Assembly: GCF_014640635.1 (NCBI RefSeq)
Contig: NZ_BMHI01000009.1
Span: 49,304 to 113,303, forward strand
Source of the DNA: Flexivirga endophytica
GTDB lineage: Bacteria > Actinomycetota > Actinomycetes > Actinomycetales > Dermatophilaceae
Reading direction: 5' to 3'
Length of the DNA stretch: 64,000 nt
Part shown: positions 7,838-16,103 of the stretch, in pieces
Layout: each line of letters begins with the position of its first letter
How positions within the stretch are numbered: position 1 is the stretch's first letter
The notes under the pieces: generated by a model
Seen by the model: the letters and a program-made list of their open reading frames with translations, nothing else
What the model was told of the DNA's origin: nothing
Databases searched by the model: none
Translations under genes and position numbers: made by a program

Positions 7838-8692
7838 ATGGCGACATGGGATCCGCAGCAGTACGAACGCTTCTCCGACCTGCGCAACCGGCCGTTCGGG
7901 GACCTCATCGCTCGAGTCGGGGCCGTGGCGCCGGAGCGGGTGGTAGATCTCGGATGCGGCAACGGGCCGCTCACCCTGAGCTTGGCGGACCGCTGGCCGC
8001 GGGCGCAGATCACCGGTGTCGACTCCTCGGATTCGATGCTCGAGCGGGCTGCTGCGCTCGACGTGGAGCACCGAGTGCATTGGGAGCTCGCCGACGTCAA
8101 CGGCTGGGAGCCGGACTCCGAGCCGGAGGTGCTCGTCACCAACGCCACCCTGCAGTGGGTGCCGGGACATCTCACGCTGATCGACCGCTGGCTGTCCCGG
8201 CTGCCCGACGGCGGCTGGTTCGCGATGCAGGTCCCGGGCAACTTCGACGCACCGTCGCACCGGATCATCCGCGAGGTCGCCCGAGCGCATGACCGGGCGG
8301 CCGACCGTGCTGGGGTCCCCGCGAAGTATCGGAGCGAGGAACGAGCGGAGAACTTCGTGGGGTGGCTCGAAGGAGCGTTGCGGGATGCGCCGGTCGAGTC
8401 ACCGGAGCGATATGCCGAGGCGCTGGCGGCACACTGTGGGCACGTCGACGTGTGGGAGACGACATACCTGCAGGTGCTGGATCCGCAAGGAGCACAACGA
8501 AGTCCGGTGCTTGAGTGGGTCAAGGGGACGGCGCTCAGGCCGCTGTTGGACGTGCTCGACGACTCCGAGCGTGCGGCATTGCTCGAAGAGCTGGTCACGC
8601 GCTTCGATGTGGCGTATCCGCGGGCGCCATACGGCACGCCGATGCCGTTCCGCCGGATCTTCGCAGTCGGCCGGAAGGGCGCGTCGGTATGA
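7838..8692 (+). CDS. tam: Trans-aconitate 2-methyltransferase (Tam-like) with in-frame repeat insertion
   Basis: About 284 residues from the ATG at 7838, which gives the family's usual MxxWDPxxY start. The SAM-binding motif I VVDLGCGNGPLTL is clear, followed by the D of motif II (GVDSSDSML) and the family's C-terminal signature PFRRIFAVG. The enzyme methylates trans-aconitate, a damaging by-product that inhibits aconitase. Relative to the mycobacterial Tam remembered for this family, residues 159-176 (GVPAKYRSEERAENFVGW) are extra, and they are encoded by a palindromic repeat that also occurs upstream of pth. The insertion is 54 bp, so the frame survives. Regulation is probably by the divergent MarR protein. 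Confidence 0.88.
   Translation: MATWDPQQYERFSDLRNRPFGDLIARVGAVAPERVVDLGCGNGPLTLSLADRWPRAQITGVDSSDSMLERAAALDVEHRVHWELADVNGWEPDSEPEVLVTNATLQWVPGHLTLIDRWLSRLPDGGWFAMQVPGNFDAPSHRIIREVARAHDRAADRAGVPAKYRSEERAENFVGWLEGALRDAPVESPERYAEALAAHCGHVDVWETTYLQVLDPQGAQRSPVLEWVKGTALRPLLDVLDDSERAALLEELVTRFDVAYPRAPYGTPMPFRRIFAVGRKGASV
8312..8365. repeat. Palindromic repeat element inserted in frame in tam
   Basis: A single copy of the element found as an expanded array at 22851-23058, in opposite orientation. Its outer parts, CCCCGCGAAGT (8317-8327) and ACTTCGTGGGG (8352-8362), can pair over 11 positions with one G-T, enclosing a 24-base loop built on GGAGCGAGGAACGAGCGGAG. It contributes exactly 18 codons. Confidence 0.88.
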
Positions 8693-8722
8693 CGGCGCGT
8701 CGCGGTCACCGGGCTGCATCAC

Positions 8723-9073
8723 GTGCAGATCGCCTGTCCGGCCGGTTCGGAGGATCGGCTACGCGAGTTCTACGGCGGGGTGCTCGGTCTGCCGGAGATC
8801 CCCAAGCCGCTGGTCCTCGCCGCGCGGGGCGGCTGCTGGTTCGCGGTCGGCACGACACACGAATTGCACTGTGGCGTCGAGGAATCCTTCACTCCTGCGC
8901 GCAAGGCGCACCCGTGCCTGCTGGTCGCGGACGTCGATGCCGCGGCCGACGCAGTGGCGACAGCCGGGGGCGTGGTGCGGTGGGACGACGCGATCCCGGG
9001 CATCCGCCGATTCCACACCGACGACCCGGTCGGCAACCGGGTGGAGCTCCAGCAGGCTGATCCTGCGGGTTGA
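8723..9073 (+). CDS. VOC (glyoxalase/bleomycin-resistance fold) family protein, start uncertain
   Basis: A small one-domain vicinal-oxygen-chelate protein; REFYGGVLGLPEIPKP, AVGTTHELHCGVEE and the last strand DPVGNRVELQQ are family hallmarks. The first strand, which normally supplies a metal ligand, reads GLHHVQIA. Its GLHH part lies in frame upstream of the GTG at 8723, back to a stop at 8690, with no ATG, GTG or TTG. The ATG at 8689 overlapping the tam stop is in another frame. Translation may start at GTG 8723 (losing the ligand), at CTG 8714, or there is a small frame error near 8700. It is translationally close to tam; substrate unknown. Confidence 0.75.
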   Translation: MQIACPAGSEDRLREFYGGVLGLPEIPKPLVLAARGGCWFAVGTTHELHCGVEESFTPARKAHPCLLVADVDAAADAVATAGGVVRWDDAIPGIRRFHTDDPVGNRVELQQADPAG

Positions 9074-9124
9074 GCGCCGCCCCGAGTTGCCGGGAGCTTG
9101 CGGAGGCGTATCGAAAGCGCCGGG

Positions 9125-9748
9125 TCAGAGCGTCTTGAGCTTCGGGTCCTTCTCGATGCCGCCCAGGCCGTACCAAGCCAGGTTGACCATGTGCGCCGCC
9201 ACGGTGTCGCGCGGGAGCGACGAGCCGGACTCGATCCACCACTCGCCGGTGAAACCGATCATCCCGACCAGCATCTGCGCATAGATGGGCACGACCTCGA
9301 CGTCGAGGTTGTTGCGCTTGAACACCTCGATGACGAGATCCTCGACCTGCCCGGCGACTGCCGACATGATGCTTGCGGCGGAGCCATTGCCGTGCCAGGT
9401 GGGCGAGTCGCGCAGCAGCACCCGGAACGCGGCCGGCTGCTCCTCGATGTAGCTGAGCAGTGCGACGGCGCCTCGTTCGAGGATCTCGCGTGAACTCCCG
9501 CCCGATGTCAACGAGCCGACGAGGTGGTCGAGCAGCTGGCGCATGGCGCGGTCGACGACTACGGCATACAGTCCCTCCTTGCCGCCGAAGTGCTCGTAGA
9601 TCAACGGCTTGGTCACGCCGGCCGCCGTGGCGACGTCCTCGACGGTCGTCGGCTGCACCCCGTGCTCGGCGAAGAGTTTCTCCGCGACCGAGATCAGTTG
9701 TTCCCGCCGGTCGGCGGCGGAGAGGCGAGCGCGTTTCTTGGGAGGCAT
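9125..9748 (-). CDS. TetR-family transcriptional regulator
   Basis: A 207-residue regulator starting MPPKKRARLSAADRREQ; the longer frame upstream runs antisense through the tRNA gene and is spurious. The N-terminal DNA-binding domain is textbook TetR (AEKLFAEHGVQPTTVEDVAT, then TKPLIYEHFGGKEGLYAVVV). The rest is the all-helical ligand domain. In mycobacteria a TetR gene (Rv1019) stands next to glmU; this is plausibly that backbone gene, now ~9.7 kb from glmU because of the accessory block. Ligand and targets are not evident. Confidence 0.9.
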   Translation of the reverse strand: MPPKKRARLSAADRREQLISVAEKLFAEHGVQPTTVEDVATAAGVTKPLIYEHFGGKEGLYAVVVDRAMRQLLDHLVGSLTSGGSSREILERGAVALLSYIEEQPAAFRVLLRDSPTWHGNGSAASIMSAVAGQVEDLVIEVFKRNNLDVEVVPIYAQMLVGMIGFTGEWWIESGSSLPRDTVAAHMVNLAWYGLGGIEKDPKLKTL

Positions 9749-9872
9749 GCCCCCATTCAAGGGGATAGCGCCGACTCGCGTGTGCGCCGCTGCGAGATTG
9801 TTGTGAAGCGTCGACCCGATATGCCATCCGAATCGATCTGGCCTACCCTTGTCCGGTCCCCTTCGGGGGCGT

Positions 9873-9951
9873 TCCCCGGTTGCTCTGCTGGTAGGGGCCG
9901 CCTGACTTTGAATCAGGATTAGCGACGTTGGTTCGATTCCAACCCGGGGAG
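9873..9951 (+). tRNA. tRNA-Gln (anticodon TTG), unusual variable region
   Basis: Acceptor TCCCCGG pairs perfectly with CCGGGGA (9944-9950), discriminator G at 9951. Anticodon stem CCTGA/TCAGG encloses loop CTTTGAA with TTG at 9908-9910; T arm GTTGG-TTCGATT-CCAAC is canonical. D stem GCTC/GGGC has a wobble pair. Two nucleotides instead of one separate the D and anticodon stems, and the variable region is nine bases, giving 79 nt. CCA is not encoded. Confidence 0.8.
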
Positions 9952-10017
9952 CCGTTTGTTCGTGACTTCGCCTCGCGCTCGTCCGGACAGACATAGAGTC
10001 GGCTGCAGGGGGTTCTG

Positions 10018-10851
10018 ATGGCCGGCACCGAGTTGCAGAACACACAGTTGCGGCAGATCGACGGGGGAGCCGTGCTGCTGTTCAGCCGAGCCGTTGAGGC
10101 GCAGATCGAGCGTGTATGGCGTGCCGTCAGCAAGCCGGACCAGATCGGTGCCTGGTTCGTGCCGACCGGTCCATGGGTGCCGGTCCGGGAACTCGACACG
10201 TTGCTCGGCAGCCCTGTCGGTCAGGCAACGGTCGGCGAGGCGCCATACGAGATCTGTTGGGTGAAGGACGACGATCGCTACGATTTCCGGCTGGCCGCCC
10301 GCGGTCCGCACACCCTCGTGGAACTGAGCGTTCCGGTCGACGAGCCGGAGGACGCGCCGGCTGCGGCGGACTTCGTCGATTCGTACCTCGATCGGCTGGC
10401 GCCATACCTCGCCGGTGAGGACCTGGCGCACCTCGCAAGCGTCGACCTCGACGAGACGCAGCGTCGCATCGTGGCCTACGCACGACGGTTCGGCGTCGAT
10501 CCGGCTCGAGGACTCGAAATGGTGGCCGGCATCCGTGCGGCCATCGAGAAGTCGGCGCACGCGCAGCCGTGGCATTTCGAGCCGAGCCAGGAAGCAGCCG
10601 ACGCGTTCGAGGTGCGTATGACGGCATACGTGCGGGAGCACAAGGAAGCGTTGGACGCAGCGATGACGCGCCACGGTGACGACGATTCCGCGCTGATGAC
10701 AGCTCTCGACGAGTGGATCCTCCCTACGGCCACGTCCGTCGAGCAGGTCGGGGCACGGCACCTGTTCGTGCTCGACCGCTATTTGGCCGACGAGTCGATC
10801 GCTATATCCGACCTCGAATCCGCTTGGCGACAAACCCATTCGGACCGGTAG
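10018..10851 (+). CDS. SRPBCC-domain protein with extra C-terminal helical region
   Basis: A 277-residue cytoplasmic protein. Residues ~20-140 look like a START/AHSA1-type SRPBCC domain (FSRAVEAQIERVWRAVSKPD, then IGAWFVPTGPW), the fold that binds hydrophobic ligands or Hsp90. Residues ~150-277 are mostly helical and acidic, with no domain recognised. A G-rich site (CAGGGGGTTCTG) precedes the ATG. It lies downstream of the tRNA-Gln and converges on the desaturase gene with only nine bases between stops. The true role is unknown. Confidence 0.72.
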   Translation: MAGTELQNTQLRQIDGGAVLLFSRAVEAQIERVWRAVSKPDQIGAWFVPTGPWVPVRELDTLLGSPVGQATVGEAPYEICWVKDDDRYDFRLAARGPHTLVELSVPVDEPEDAPAAADFVDSYLDRLAPYLAGEDLAHLASVDLDETQRRIVAYARRFGVDPARGLEMVAGIRAAIEKSAHAQPWHFEPSQEAADAFEVRMTAYVREHKEALDAAMTRHGDDDSALMTALDEWILPTATSVEQVGARHLFVLDRYLADESIAISDLESAWRQTHSDR

Positions 10852-10860
10852 CGCAGGCAG

Positions 10861-12066
10861 TCAGGCGGCCGGGGTGAGCCGAGCTTTCTGGCGGCCGTAG
10901 GCCCAGCCAGGTGTGCGCAGCAAGTACGACCAGCGGTCGTTCCAGGAGTCGGCACTCGCGACGTCCTTGAACATGTCGACCCACTCGTGACCGGCGATCT
11001 TCACCGGGTTGAACGTGTCGATGTTGGTGGTCAATCCGTAGACCGGCTGGGCGTTTTCGGGCTCGAACGTGCCGAAGAGCTTGTCCCAGACGATCAGGAT
11101 GCTGCCGTGGTTGCGGTCGAGATATTCGCTGTTGGTGCCGTGGTGCACGCGGTGGTGTGACGGCGTGTTGAGCAGTCGCTCCAACCAGCCGATGGAGCGG
11201 ACTGCCTCGGTGTGGATCCAGAACTGATAGATCAGGTTGATCGCGCGAGCGTTCATGATGTGTGCCGGTCGCACACCGAGCAGGGCGAGCAGGCTGTAGG
11301 GAATGTAGAGCGTCATCGTGTCGCCCCACGGCTGCCGCAACGCCGTCGAGAGGTTGTAGTGCTCACTGGAGTGGTGCACCTCGTGCATCGCCCACATCCA
11401 GCGCACCTCGTGATCGAACCGGTGGTTCCAGTAGTAGATAAAGTCCCAGCCGAGCACGGCCAGGGTCGCGACGACCGCGCCGTCGCCGAGGTCCAGTGGA
11501 CTCCGGGCGAAAAACTTCTCGCCCGTCGTGCGGGCGCCCCACTCGGTGGCGACCACCAGCACCGTCGATGCGACCGCGATCGCCGCGACGCCGCCGGTGA
11601 CGCGCCGCAGGACCGGCTGCACCGGTGTGGTGTCGCCGGCGGATTGCGTCGTCCGGTTGAGCTCGCGAGTGTCCCAGCCGGCCACACCCGCCTGCCCGAA
11701 GTCGTCGCTGCGCAGCTTGCGGACGACATCGAGCGCGGTGGTCGTCGCCGTTGCGGCGACTGCGACCGTCATCGCAGTCTTGGCGGCCTTGCCGTGCTTG
11801 GCAAGCGGCCCGAGCAGCGCTTTGGAGACGTATGGCGCCACGAGGCTGCCCAGCCCCATCGACAGGCTGGCCATGGTGTCCTTGAACTCGTAGTCCCCGG
11901 CACGCGTCCCGGGATCGACGGGATGCTTGCGTTGCCAGGCGTATTCAGCGGCCATCGCGCCGACGAACGCCGGGATGGCCATCACCGTCAGATCGAGCTT
12001 CATCGGGTCAGTGTCGCTGATATTCGGCGGCGCGGCCGGTGATTGGGGCGTACTTTCGGTGCTCAT
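10861..12066 (-). CDS. Sterol desaturase / fatty acid hydroxylase family membrane protein
   Basis: About 401 residues with several hydrophobic segments and the three histidine clusters of the di-iron membrane oxygenase family: NHRFDHE (HxxxH), HEVHHSS (HxxHH) and HRVHHG (HxxHH). The pattern is that of C-5 sterol desaturase-like proteins, which hydroxylate or desaturate lipid substrates in the membrane. The N-terminal ~100 residues carry additional hydrophobic helices. The ATG used here overlaps by two bases the ATG of the divergent acetyltransferase; an internal ATG at 12003 (MKLDLTVMAIP) is a possible alternative. Substrate unknown. Confidence 0.85.
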   Translation of the reverse strand: MSTESTPQSPAAPPNISDTDPMKLDLTVMAIPAFVGAMAAEYAWQRKHPVDPGTRAGDYEFKDTMASLSMGLGSLVAPYVSKALLGPLAKHGKAAKTAMTVAVAATATTTALDVVRKLRSDDFGQAGVAGWDTRELNRTTQSAGDTTPVQPVLRRVTGGVAAIAVASTVLVVATEWGARTTGEKFFARSPLDLGDGAVVATLAVLGWDFIYYWNHRFDHEVRWMWAMHEVHHSSEHYNLSTALRQPWGDTMTLYIPYSLLALLGVRPAHIMNARAINLIYQFWIHTEAVRSIGWLERLLNTPSHHRVHHGTNSEYLDRNHGSILIVWDKLFGTFEPENAQPVYGLTTNIDTFNPVKIAGHEWVDMFKDVASADSWNDRWSYLLRTPGWAYGRQKARLTPAA

Positions 12067-12856
12067 GCGCACTCGTCTCTCGCCGGGTCGGCGGACCGAT
12101 CTCGGCATCCTGCAGCTCCAAGGGGCCGACATCGCCGACCGCGGCGATCACCTCGTCGTCCGGTCGCCGCGGAATCCGTTGTTCCACTGGGGCAACTTCG
12201 TGCTGGTCACCAGCGGTGATCCGTCCGACGCGGATCGGTGGCTTTCGGTCTTCGCCGCCGAGTTCCCCGAGGCCGAGCACATCGCGATCGATCTGCCGGA
12301 GTTGCCCGACGACGTGGCGGCATACGCGGCACACGGCGTCGGGATCGACACCGACGATGTGCTGACGAGCACGAATCTGCCGCAGCTGCGTCCACTGCCC
12401 GACGGGTATGCCGTGCATCAGCTGCTCTCCGATGACGATTGGGAGCAGGTGGTCGGCAGAAACGTTGCCGAGAACAACGCGACCGGGGAGCACGAGCCGG
12501 TCGGGTATGAGCGCTTCTCCCGTGACCAGGCGGCGCACCGTCGAGCGCTCGTCGCCGACGGCGACGCCGCGTTCTTCGGAGCGTTCGCCGGCGCCGAACT
12601 CGTCGCTGATCTGGGCATCGTGCTGCTCGACGACGGGGCGCGCTACCAGTCCGTCGGCACCGCGGCCGAGCACCGCCGTAAGGGTCTCGCTGGTCACCTG
12701 CTCGGTGTCGCGGCGCGATGGGCAGGTGAACGCGGCGCCGGCGAATGGGTCATCGTCACGGAATCGACCAACCCCGCCGGCCGGCTCTATCGGTCACTCG
12801 GCTTCGCCGGGGCCGCACAGAACGTGCGGGCGTACAGGTCCACTCGCCCACGCTGA
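12065..12856 (+). CDS. GNAT-family N-acetyltransferase (two-domain)
   Basis: A 263-residue protein. The C-terminal half has the acetyl-CoA-binding motif A (VGTAAEHRRKGLAGHLLG) and the closing strand with NPAGRLYRSLGFAG. The N-terminal half (RTDLGILQLQGADIADRGDH, then NPLFHWGNFVLV) is a degenerate GNAT-like domain seen in paired actinobacterial proteins. The start codon at 12065 shares bases with the start of the desaturase gene on the other strand, so the two genes have no untranslated spacer between them. Acceptor substrate unknown. Confidence 0.85.
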   Translation: MRTRLSPGRRTDLGILQLQGADIADRGDHLVVRSPRNPLFHWGNFVLVTSGDPSDADRWLSVFAAEFPEAEHIAIDLPELPDDVAAYAAHGVGIDTDDVLTSTNLPQLRPLPDGYAVHQLLSDDDWEQVVGRNVAENNATGEHEPVGYERFSRDQAAHRRALVADGDAAFFGAFAGAELVADLGIVLLDDGARYQSVGTAAEHRRKGLAGHLLGVAARWAGERGAGEWVIVTESTNPAGRLYRSLGFAGAAQNVRAYRSTRPR

Positions 12857-12893
12857 GTTCCTTCTCGCCGGCTGCGCCCGATCGCTGAGGATC

Positions 12894-12933
12894 ACGAGAA
12901 GTGCGGGCTCCCAACGGAGCCCGCACTTCTCGT
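12894..12933. terminator. Strong bidirectional terminator hairpin
   Basis: Perfect 18-bp inverted repeat, arms 12894-12911 and 12916-12933, four-base loop CAAC, between the convergent acetyltransferase and secreted-protein genes. The core is AAGTGCGGGCTCC / GGAGCCCGCACTT. Confidence 0.85.
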
Positions 12934-12946
12934 CATCGTTGCGACG

Positions 12947-13435
12947 TCACCACCAGGTGGTGAGGTTCATCCACCAGCCGGTCGAGGTCCGGATGCCGCC
13001 GGCAGCCCGAATCCGGAAACTCGAATAGTTGGACGTGCGCACCGCCGTCGACCAGATGTTGGTCTCTGTGCCGCGAGCGTTCTTCGCGCCGCACGGCCCG
13101 ACGTGGGTGTGACCACTGTTGTTGGTGACATCCAGCCAGACTCGATCACCCTTCCGCAGGTGACCTCCGTTGGCGTTGCTGATGCGTGCCCAGCCGTATT
13201 GGTGCCCGTGCAGATTGCCGTAGCGCACTTCGATCTTGAGCGTGTGTCCGTACTTCGTCACGTAGGACGTGCGAGCGGTGTGGACACCCGTCGCCGACGC
13301 GGGGTTGACGGTGCCGCACCGGGCCGGCGGAACGGCTGCGTGGGCCGGTGCCGTGCCGGCGACCGCGCCCACGGTCGTGACTGCGGCCAGCGCGACACCT
13401 ATCGCGGCCAGTCGTTTGCTGCGTGTGATTTCCAT
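12947..13435 (-). CDS. Small secreted protein, DUF2690-like layout
   Basis: A 162-residue preprotein with a Sec signal peptide (KRLAAIGVALAAVTTVGAVA, predicted cleavage after AHA near residue 33). The mature part has two cysteines (C40, C115) that probably form one disulfide, and a beta-rich core with YGWARIS in the middle, recalling the AWARI signature of DUF2690 proteins of actinobacteria. The C terminus is aromatic (STGWWMNLTTWW). Function unknown; presumably extracellular or wall-associated. It stands alone with its own terminator. Confidence 0.75.
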   Translation of the reverse strand: MEITRSKRLAAIGVALAAVTTVGAVAGTAPAHAAVPPARCGTVNPASATGVHTARTSYVTKYGHTLKIEVRYGNLHGHQYGWARISNANGGHLRKGDRVWLDVTNNSGHTHVGPCGAKNARGTETNIWSTAVRTSNYSSFRIRAAGGIRTSTGWWMNLTTWW

Positions 13436-13778
13436 CTGATGTATTCCCCTGTTTCATCGAATCGGCGAATCCTCCCGAATCGCCGGCACCGCGAACGGCG
13501 CATACTCCCTGTGGCGAATCCCCTGAATCACCAGCGCCCTTCGGGCGCGTCCGGTGCCGTGGTCGACGCGACGTCCGAACCGGAACCCATGAAAAATACA
13601 CCCGGATACAAGTGTTGCCAAGGGATTCCGAACATTCCGGTGCCGATGGTGCGGATGTGAAAGTCGAGAGTTGTGCTCGTGGCGACCGGTCGGCGGAAGA
13701 AGTTCGAGGGCGTCTGTTCATCTGCCGCACGTAGGCCGCGCCACCGACGTGCACGATGGAAGGCCGTCAGCCGAGGGC
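13436..13778. other. Intergenic region between divergent genes
   Basis: No gene supported. It should contain the leftward promoter of the secreted-protein gene and the rightward one of the DinB-like gene. Visible structure: near-palindrome GGCGAATC...GAATCGCC around 13463-13486 and a small hairpin GCGCCC-TTC-GGGCGC (13534-13548). A local A+T-rich stretch at ~13590-13620 could house a promoter. Confidence 0.35.
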
Positions 13779-14300
13779 ATGGAGCGCACGGACGCAGCTA
13801 CGTTGGTATACGTGAGCTATGGCTGGCGCGACTTCGGCACGGGTCATCTCGACGAGGTTTGTGACGAATGTGGATTCGACAGTAGGTGTGCGGAATTCGA
13901 CGTCGATCTGCGCACCGCCATCGCTGCTTTGTGTCATCTCGCGGGAGACTCACGGGCAGGTTCACGGCCCGAGCCCGGGACGTGGTCGGCCGACGAGTAC
14001 GTGGCTCATTGTCTCGACCAGGTGGGAGAGGCCATCTCCGTGATCGACAACGGTCGCCCCGAGCCGAAGGCAGTGGTTTCCGGTTTGGAAGATGCCGACC
14101 ACCAGGTGAAGTCGCTTCTTTCTCGAGTCGCTGGCACCGATAGCCATCGGCAGATTGATGTCGGCGGGCCTTTTCCAGCTTCACCGGCATGGATGCTGGC
14201 TCATCTCCTTCACGACCTTGAGCATCACGTGCTCGACATTCGCCGTGGTTACGCAAAACTCGGCCTGGAGCGTGTGGCGGGCCGAACCATCGAACGATGA
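13779..14300 (+). CDS. DinB-superfamily protein
   Basis: About 173 residues from ATG 13779; a GTG at 13812 would begin closer to the core (SYGWRDFGTGHLDEVCDECG). The CDECGFD motif at the beginning and histidines in a helical bundle (YVAHCLDQVGEAI, HLLHDLEHHVLDIRRGY) fit the DinB/mycothiol-transferase type of metal-binding four-helix bundle. Such proteins often transfer bacillithiol or mycothiol to electrophiles, but the reaction is not provable here. The histidine triad spacing fits one metal site. Convergent with the HNH gene. Confidence 0.72.
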   Translation: MERTDAATLVYVSYGWRDFGTGHLDEVCDECGFDSRCAEFDVDLRTAIAALCHLAGDSRAGSRPEPGTWSADEYVAHCLDQVGEAISVIDNGRPEPKAVVSGLEDADHQVKSLLSRVAGTDSHRQIDVGGPFPASPAWMLAHLLHDLEHHVLDIRRGYAKLGLERVAGRTIER

Positions 14301-14478
14301 CGCGCTGAGGGATTACGTATCGTCGGGTGAATCGGCAGCCTTGTTCTGGGAGAACTGGCATTCGCGGTCGTGGCCGTTCGTGTGCCGAACAGTGTGCATG
14401 TGCACGGCTCGCCGACGTAGCGCGGAGCAGCGACGCGTCGCCGAATGTCTTGCCGGCAACGGGATTTCGAGGCTGGGC

Positions 14479-15924
14479 TCAGGCTGCTGCGGTCTGGTGG
14501 CCTGCCATCAGTCCGGGTGTGAGGTCCCAGTGCACGTGGTCGGGTTGTATGTCGGCGGTGTAGCCCTTGCGGTGCACGGTTTGGTGGTGTCGGCCGCAGA
14601 GCATGGCCGAGTTGGTGAGGGAGGTTTCGCCGCCTGCCCACCACGGTCGGACATGGTGCACTTCGCAGAAACCCGGTGGCCGGCCACAACCAGGGAAGCT
14701 GCACCCACCATCACGCAGGATGACCGCGGCCCGGATCGCTTTGGTAGCCAACCGTTCTCGCCGGCCCACATCCAACGGTGCGCTGGGTCCGCCGAGCACG
14801 GCCGGGATCAGATCCGCCGTGCACGCGAACCGGCGAGCAGCACCCGCGTCGACCGTGTCACCGGTGGTCGTGGACGCCGCACCCACACCCTTGGTGAGGG
14901 TTTCCAGGCCCATCGTCAGCAACACGGTCGCCGCACTGGATTGGGTGCCTTCCCCGGTCGCCGCGCGGGCGCCGGCACCAACCAAATCAAGTAGGGCGTC
15001 CAGGCGTCGCTTGCCGGGCGACCGCTCATCGCGCACGGATTCAGAGCTCTCGGCCGTGTTGTCGGGACTGAGGCCGAATGCTGCACCCGACCCTGTGCCG
15101 CGGCCAGCCTTACCAATGTCGTCAGGGTCGGTAGCCCGAGCTGTGCTGGTGTCGTTGTCGGTCTGCTCGTCGGTCGTGTCGTGAGTGTTGTCAGCAAGTT
15201 TCGCGGGGTCGGGTGCGGACTTGGCGTTGATCGCGTCTTTGAGGATCGCCGCGTTCGCCGGCGACAACTCCGCCACCAACCGCGTCATCCCCGTCGGGGT
15301 CGTCGACCAGGTCAACGACTCGGTCCGCTCCAACTTCTCATCGCCCTGGGAGAGTTTGTCGGGGTCGAACCGAGCGATGATCTGCCGCGTCAACTGCGTC
15401 AACCCCGCACACCTGAGGGCCGGGTCGAGCTGCAGGTACCAGCCCAAGATCTCCTCACGCTCCGCGGTCGGAATCACCGGTGCCACCTTGTCCGCCTGCG
15501 TCAGCGCGGTCCGTGCCGATTCCACCGAACACGAACCGTCCCGCAACGCGGCCGTGATGACCGCGTTCTTCCGGTCCCGGCACGCATCAGCCACCGACGC
15601 CACCACCCGCAGCGTCCGCGGTTCCACCGGGACATCGCGGACCTGCCCGCCCAACCACTGCGCCGTAGTCGCAGCATCGGAACCAACCAGCACGCCACGA
15701 GTCACCGCATCCGAAGCCACCAACGTCACGACCTGCGCGGACCGGCCCAGCAACCGCAACAACACCGACACCAACTCGGCCTCCTGCTCCTGGCCCAGTT
15801 GGTGCACCGCGCCGGGAACCTCGTCCAACAACTGCTCCGCCGCCTGCAACCCGGCAAGCACTTCCGGCCCCCGCCCCGGCTCCGCGACCGGGACACCATC
15901 CAGCACGGATTGATCACCGATCAT
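14479..15924 (-). CDS. DUF222 / HNH endonuclease domain protein (13E12 repeat family)
   Basis: A 481-residue protein: N-terminal DUF222 helical domain (residues ~1-230), a polar low-complexity linker rich in Asp, Thr and Ser (~255-330), and a C-terminal HNH module with zinc-type cysteines (CSFPGCGRPPGFCEVHHVRP, then NSAMLCGRHHQTVHRKGY). The ATG at 15924 is backed by an AAGGGGAT site. These genes are multicopy in many actinobacteria and look mobile, though what they cut is not established. The upstream region has a GTAAGC/GCTTAC dyad. It sits in the accessory block near a tRNA gene, consistent with an acquired gene. Confidence 0.9.
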   Translation of the reverse strand: MIGDQSVLDGVPVAEPGRGPEVLAGLQAAEQLLDEVPGAVHQLGQEQEAELVSVLLRLLGRSAQVVTLVASDAVTRGVLVGSDAATTAQWLGGQVRDVPVEPRTLRVVASVADACRDRKNAVITAALRDGSCSVESARTALTQADKVAPVIPTAEREEILGWYLQLDPALRCAGLTQLTRQIIARFDPDKLSQGDEKLERTESLTWSTTPTGMTRLVAELSPANAAILKDAINAKSAPDPAKLADNTHDTTDEQTDNDTSTARATDPDDIGKAGRGTGSGAAFGLSPDNTAESSESVRDERSPGKRRLDALLDLVGAGARAATGEGTQSSAATVLLTMGLETLTKGVGAASTTTGDTVDAGAARRFACTADLIPAVLGGPSAPLDVGRRERLATKAIRAAVILRDGGCSFPGCGRPPGFCEVHHVRPWWAGGETSLTNSAMLCGRHHQTVHRKGYTADIQPDHVHWDLTPGLMAGHQTAAA

Positions 15925-15944
15925 GACGTGAATCCCCTTCCCCT

Positions 15945-15962
15945 GTAAGCATTTTCGCTTAC
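15945..15962. promoter_or_regulatory. Inverted repeat upstream of the HNH gene
   Basis: GTAAGC-ATTTTC-GCTTAC, perfect 6-bp arms and a 6-base A+T loop, extended imperfectly outward (CCT...AGG). It lies 21 bases upstream of the start codon, so either an operator or a 5'-leader hairpin. Confidence 0.45.
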
Positions 15963-16103
15963 CTACAGGATACCGCGCGGCACCGTCGATCGCCAGACAT
16001 GAATCGAACAAACTTCGGGACGTTCTCATACGGGGTTCCGAGATCGGGAAGCCGTGATGCAGCGCACGGCCCGACGTCCGAAGCCAGCCAGGTGCGGCGG
16101 CCT

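Noticed and set aside
9125..10045. N-terminal extension of the TetR gene
   Set aside because: The extra residues are the antisense reading of the tRNA-Gln gene, a common false open frame.
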